The notes below the pieces were generated by a model. The model ran no database searches. It was not told the origin of the DNA and worked only from the letters and a program-made list of their open reading frames with translations. Made by a program: the position numbers and the translations under genes. From Streptomyces prunicolor NBRC 13075 (GTDB taxonomy: Bacteria; Actinomycetota; Actinomycetes; Streptomycetales; Streptomycetaceae), in NCBI RefSeq assembly GCF_000367365.1, contig NZ_BARF01000028.1:1-64000 (forward strand): 64,000 nt of DNA. The letters are read 5' to 3'. The number at the start of each line of letters is the position of its first letter. The stretch's first letter is position 1. Positions 61,240 to 64,000 of this stretch are shown here, in pieces.

Positions 61240-62751
61240 TCAACTGCTTTTTCGGGATGTTGACGGCGTCGGCTCCGGACGACCGCCGTATCCGTACCCG
61301 TCGCCCCGCTGGAGGAGCCGCAGATTCCGGTGAGAGACGTTCACGCGACCTCTCGGCGTCGTCAGACTGTGCTGCCCTCTGGCCCGGACGGAGATACGGC
61401 CGGTCCACGTGCCCGCCCACTTGCCGCGGGGCACCGTGGCCCGTACGAGATCCCCGGTGACGTACCCGAAGTGCTGCTTGGCACGAGCCCGGCGAAGCCG
61501 CGGGAAGCCGAACCGGTTCGGAGTCGTGCGGGCGTAGGAGCCGCGCCCGGTGGCCTTGGCGACAAGCACCCGCTCCGGGTACCGCACGATCGCGTCGCCG
61601 CTCTCGTGGTTCAGGCGTCCGACGGACAACGCGTCCAGGGTGTGTGTCTTGGCCAGCCCCATTGCGCTGCGGTTGTCTTTCGTGCGCCCGCCCGACCAGG
61701 CGTGTACGGGTCTACCGAGGGCACCCAGTACCTCTGTGAGTCGCCAACGGGTCGCGTTCATGGCTGCGGCGTCGTGGAGCGGTGCCCTGGACCGTCCGAG
61801 GATCCTTGCGAGATGGTCGGACCGGCCGGAGAGGAAGGTCTCCACCGGGGTACTGCCCTTGGCCTCATTGCAGGGGACACAGGCGAGGACGAGGTTCGAG
61901 ACGCGGTGGGAGCCACCTCGGCTACGGGGTCTGAGGTGCTCGATGTTCAGAGGTACGCCCCTCGCGTCGCAGTAGGCACAGGCGCTGTTCCACTTGGCGT
62001 GGAGGTAGGCGCGGGCGGTGGTTCCGGCGAGTGGGCCCTGCCTGTATTCGGCTTCGGACAGGGGCCTTCCCGCACCCATGGCATGAGTGTCGAAGGCGAC
62101 GCGTTCGACGTGGACTTCGGTGACGGGGGCGTAGCGGCACAGGCGGGTCGCCAGGGAGAGGGTGGTGTCGATCCGATGGCGCAGGGAGGGTGGAAGCCAT
62201 CCTGGGGGACGAGGACGGTTGTCCGAACGGGGCGCCCGGTAGCGGTAGTTGACCGAGCGGCGTCTGTGCCGGTAACCGGCGCGTTGCCGCATGCGCAGGT
62301 GGATCTGATCGCCGCGATGCTGGAGTTCGATCGCGATCAGCCCGCGTCTGACAGTGACGTCGGTGCCTCGCTCGTCGGCTTCCCGCTTCTCGTCGGTGAG
62401 GACGAGGCCGGTGCCTTTCGAGCCGGGGTCGATGCGTAACTGCACTCCGTCGACTTCCGAGTCGGGGAGCGCGCGGTCCTTCAGCCGGATGGTGAACGGC
62501 ACCTGCCGGGCGACCACGGCCCGCCCCTTTCCCAGGAGTTCGCGAGCGCGGGCCGGATGACAGGGCATGAGCGGTCGTCCGTCCCTGGCGAGCACGAAGA
62601 CCCTGCTCGCGCCGACTCCGCCCGTGTACGACTGGTGGTGTGCGGGAGCGTCACCGCTCCGGTTCTCTGCCGCCTTCGCCGCCGAGGCGGCGCTCTTGGC
62701 GTGACGCCGACGGGCCCTGGTACCGCGCCCGTAGGTCTCCCCTCGACCCAT
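61240..62751 (-). CDS. iscB: IscB-type RNA-guided endonuclease
   Basis: A 503-residue IscB with every catalytic motif visible. After a basic N-terminal extension (1-49) comes the PLMP domain VFVLARDGRPLMPCHPARAR. RuvC-I is LRIDPGSKGTGLVL (D108), the Arg-rich bridge helix HLRMRQRAGYRHRRRSVNYR, RuvC-II EVHVERVAFD (E216), and the HNH domain CAYCDARGVPLNIEHLRPRS with H272, N286 and zinc Cys 258, 261, 291, 294. RuvC-III is LAKTHTLDALSVG (H370, D373). IscB proteins are carried by IS200/IS605-like elements and cut DNA guided by an omega RNA encoded upstream. No TnpA transposase is nearby. Confidence 0.93.
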   Translation of the reverse strand: MGRGETYGRGTRARRRHAKSAASAAKAAENRSGDAPAHHQSYTGGVGASRVFVLARDGRPLMPCHPARARELLGKGRAVVARQVPFTIRLKDRALPDSEVDGVQLRIDPGSKGTGLVLTDEKREADERGTDVTVRRGLIAIELQHRGDQIHLRMRQRAGYRHRRRSVNYRYRAPRSDNRPRPPGWLPPSLRHRIDTTLSLATRLCRYAPVTEVHVERVAFDTHAMGAGRPLSEAEYRQGPLAGTTARAYLHAKWNSACAYCDARGVPLNIEHLRPRSRGGSHRVSNLVLACVPCNEAKGSTPVETFLSGRSDHLARILGRSRAPLHDAAAMNATRWRLTEVLGALGRPVHAWSGGRTKDNRSAMGLAKTHTLDALSVGRLNHESGDAIVRYPERVLVAKATGRGSYARTTPNRFGFPRLRRARAKQHFGYVTGDLVRATVPRGKWAGTWTGRISVRARGQHSLTTPRGRVNVSHRNLRLLQRGDGYGYGGRPEPTPSTSRKSS

Positions 62752-62899
62752 GTTCCACGCCGGTGCCCCGCGCGGTGGCGGGGAGTCCGTGAGCCGTTTC
62801 GTCCCTGCTCCCAGGGGTGTCTGCTCCCACGGATTCCAGAGCAGGCCGCTGAGGAAGCACGGCCTGGTGGGTCTGCTCGCCCACGGGAAACGTAGTCAT
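62752..62899 (-). ncRNA. Candidate omega RNA scaffold upstream of iscB
   Basis: On the iscB strand, just upstream of its ATG, hairpins follow in series: GGCCG/CGGCC at 62844-62864, a long-range stem TCCGTG/CACGGA (62828-62833 with 62786-62791) enclosing CCCT/AGGG, then CCCCGC/GCGGGG at 62766-62783, and GGTC/GACC inside the start of the gene. This is where IscB omega RNAs are encoded. An overlapping open frame of 82 codons with a good ribosome site begins at 62899, so a small protein is the alternative. From 62900 to 63171 I see no gene; the guide-bearing 5' end would lie there. Confidence 0.45.
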
Positions 62900-63171
62900 C
62901 GGGGTACCTCCCTGATCTCTGCGATCGCGATGACTGGGGCTGGCCACTCTGCGTCCGTCCGCCGCGGCGGCGCGGACTCCGGATCGATGCCCGGGGAGCG
63001 AGTGGCCTCCTTTCCGAAGTGTGCGATCGACGCTAGAGACCGAGATCTGCCCTCGGGGCTTGATCCAACAGAAGTCGCCCATTCGTGCGAACAGATCGAA
63101 TTCGTCGAACGCGTAGCCGATCTTCCTGCTATCCGCGCACAGAGGCCGGTCCGCTCACCTAGCGTTCTGCC

Positions 63172-63636
63172 ATGACAGAACAGCGTGTGGAGCGTGAAGC
63201 GGTGACGGACCTTCGCATCGAACCGGTGAAAGACGAGACCGGGCTGCGGGACTGGCGCCACGTCCACAACCTGATCGTGCCGCCCGCCGCGATGTCTCTC
63301 GACGAGGTGCGGGAGCGGAGTGGGCGTAACCGGCTGGAGAACGCGTACCTGGGGGACGTGCTCGTGGGGTGTTCCACCGTGCGTCCTCCGGAGGACGGCG
63401 TGGTGACCGTCATCGCGCGCGTGCTGCCCGAGTTCCGGCGGCGGGGCTATGGAGACGCCCTCTACGAAAACGGCCTCACGCGCGCGCGTGCGCTCGGTGC
63501 CGGGGCGATCGAGACCGTGGTGCTGGCCGCCAACTCGGATGGTGTGAGGTTCGCGGAGGCGCGGGGTTTTGTGGAGACCGAGCGCTACGTACTGGACGGC
63601 GAGACCGACCTGTGGATCACGTTGCGGCTGGCGTAG
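63172..63636 (+). CDS. GNAT family N-acetyltransferase
   Basis: A 154-residue acetyltransferase with a complete GNAT core: RIEPVKDETGLRDWRHVHNL, the strand LGDVLVGCSTVRPPEDGVVT, the acetyl-CoA loop LPEFRRRGYGDALYENGLTR and VVLAANSDGVRFAEARGFVE. Substrate unknown. TAGCGT lies about ten bases before the ATG and there is no Shine-Dalgarno, which suggests a leaderless message. Its 3' end overlaps the convergent nucleotidyltransferase gene by 20 bases. Confidence 0.9.
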   Translation: MTEQRVEREAVTDLRIEPVKDETGLRDWRHVHNLIVPPAAMSLDEVRERSGRNRLENAYLGDVLVGCSTVRPPEDGVVTVIARVLPEFRRRGYGDALYENGLTRARALGAGAIETVVLAANSDGVRFAEARGFVETERYVLDGETDLWITLRLA

Positions 63637-64000
63637 GCCAGGGCAGGACCGTCAGCTCGGGCCAGGCCTGCTGCCAGCGGGCCGCCTTCGTTGCGTAGAC
63701 CTCTTGTGGGGCCTGGACCGGGTTCGGGCGCACGACGAGGTTGAAGACGTCGGAGAGGCCGTGCGGGGCGTATACGCGCCAGTCGCCGTCCTCCTTGAGG
63801 CGTACGGCCAGGCAGCAGGTCGTCGCCGCGAAGGAGTCGATCGCGGCCTCTACGGAGTCGTACGGCGGGCACGGGGTGCCGAACTTCTGCTCATACCAGA
63901 GGTGGACACGGGCCTCGTTGCGGATCTCGACCTCGGGCTTGGAGGAGAGGTCGGCGTAGGCCTCGCGGCCAGCGCGGATCATTCTGTCCTCCGCCTCCCA
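63617..64000 (-). CDS. Nucleotidyltransferase family protein (NTP_transf_6/DUF925), 3' part
   Basis: The visible 127 codons run off the right edge of the window in an open frame (WEAEDR precedes the first Met). The sequence EVEIRNEARVHLWYEQKFG, PCPPYDSVEAAIDSFAATTC, CLAVRLKEDGDWRVYAPHG and SDVFNLVVRPNP is the conserved C-terminal part of this small nucleotidyltransferase family (about 190 residues). The N-terminal catalytic motif lies outside. An internal Met at 63982 is not the likely start, because similarity begins before it. Confidence 0.85.
   Translation of the reverse strand, partial: WEAEDRMIRAGREAYADLSSKPEVEIRNEARVHLWYEQKFGTPCPPYDSVEAAIDSFAATTCCLAVRLKEDGDWRVYAPHGLSDVFNLVVRPNPVQAPQEVYATKAARWQQAWPELTVLPWPTPAAT

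Noticed and set aside
62651..62899. 82-codon frame upstream of iscB as a protein-coding gene
   Set aside because: It overlaps the start of iscB by 101 bases in another frame and the same DNA folds into serial hairpins; treated as a candidate omega RNA region, with the small protein kept as an alternative.

Overview
The window reads as chromosomal DNA of a Streptomyces-like actinomycete. Base composition is very GC-rich, GTG and TTG starts and 4-base GTGA/ATGA overlaps are common, and several marker families are present: a complete cvnABCD conservon with two P450 genes, an XRE/DUF397 pair next to an anti-sigma-type ATPase, serC, a second citrate synthase and pdxH. I recall a similar serC-to-pdxH order from the S. 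coelicolor chromosome; this is memory, not a search result.

Layout. 0-7.2 kb holds assorted metabolic genes and a TetR-controlled DrrAB-type ABC exporter. 7.2-13.9 kb is an accessory island. An intact vWA / PP2C / Ser-Thr kinase operon (a TerY-P-like triad) is flanked by wreckage: a frameshifted macro-domain gene on one side; on the other a deleted RES-domain toxin, its MbcA-like partner with an in-frame amber codon, and an IS630 transposase remnant. 13.9-19 kb carries an MBL-fold protein, a GNAT, a putative membrane-embedded terpene cyclase, an ATPase/XRE/DUF397 regulatory set and a secreted protein. 19.2-26.3 kb is a catabolic operon (permease, hydantoinase/oxoprolinase-like protein, two DUF917 proteins, PucR regulator) that I infer handles hydantoins or thiohydantoins. 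26.5-27.7 kb has an HxlR regulator with a clear operator and a frameshifted cupin gene.

27.7-34.6 kb contains serC and the conservon cvnABCD with CYP157-like and CYP154-like genes. 34.9-38.6 kb encodes a large FAD/Fe-S oxidoreductase coupled to a metallophosphoesterase. 38.7-41.3 kb is unusual: a 43-residue Pro/Lys-rich peptide gene with its own strong ribosome site and terminator, four helically spaced repeats upstream, and an ABC exporter with a Tyr/Pro-rich tail downstream. 42.5-52.7 kb is one long acyl-CoA catabolic operon ending in its probable TetR regulator.

52.7-61 kb holds an XRE regulator facing an aldo/keto reductase and a SnoaL-like protein, citrate synthase facing pdxH, and an HxlR-peroxiredoxin fusion facing a three-gene ABC-2 transporter. 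61.2-62.9 kb is an apparently catalytically intact IscB (the RNA-guided nuclease ancestral to Cas9) with a hairpin-rich upstream stretch that could be its omega RNA. The window ends with a GNAT gene and the 3' part of a nucleotidyltransferase gene. I saw no tRNA, rRNA or CRISPR array.
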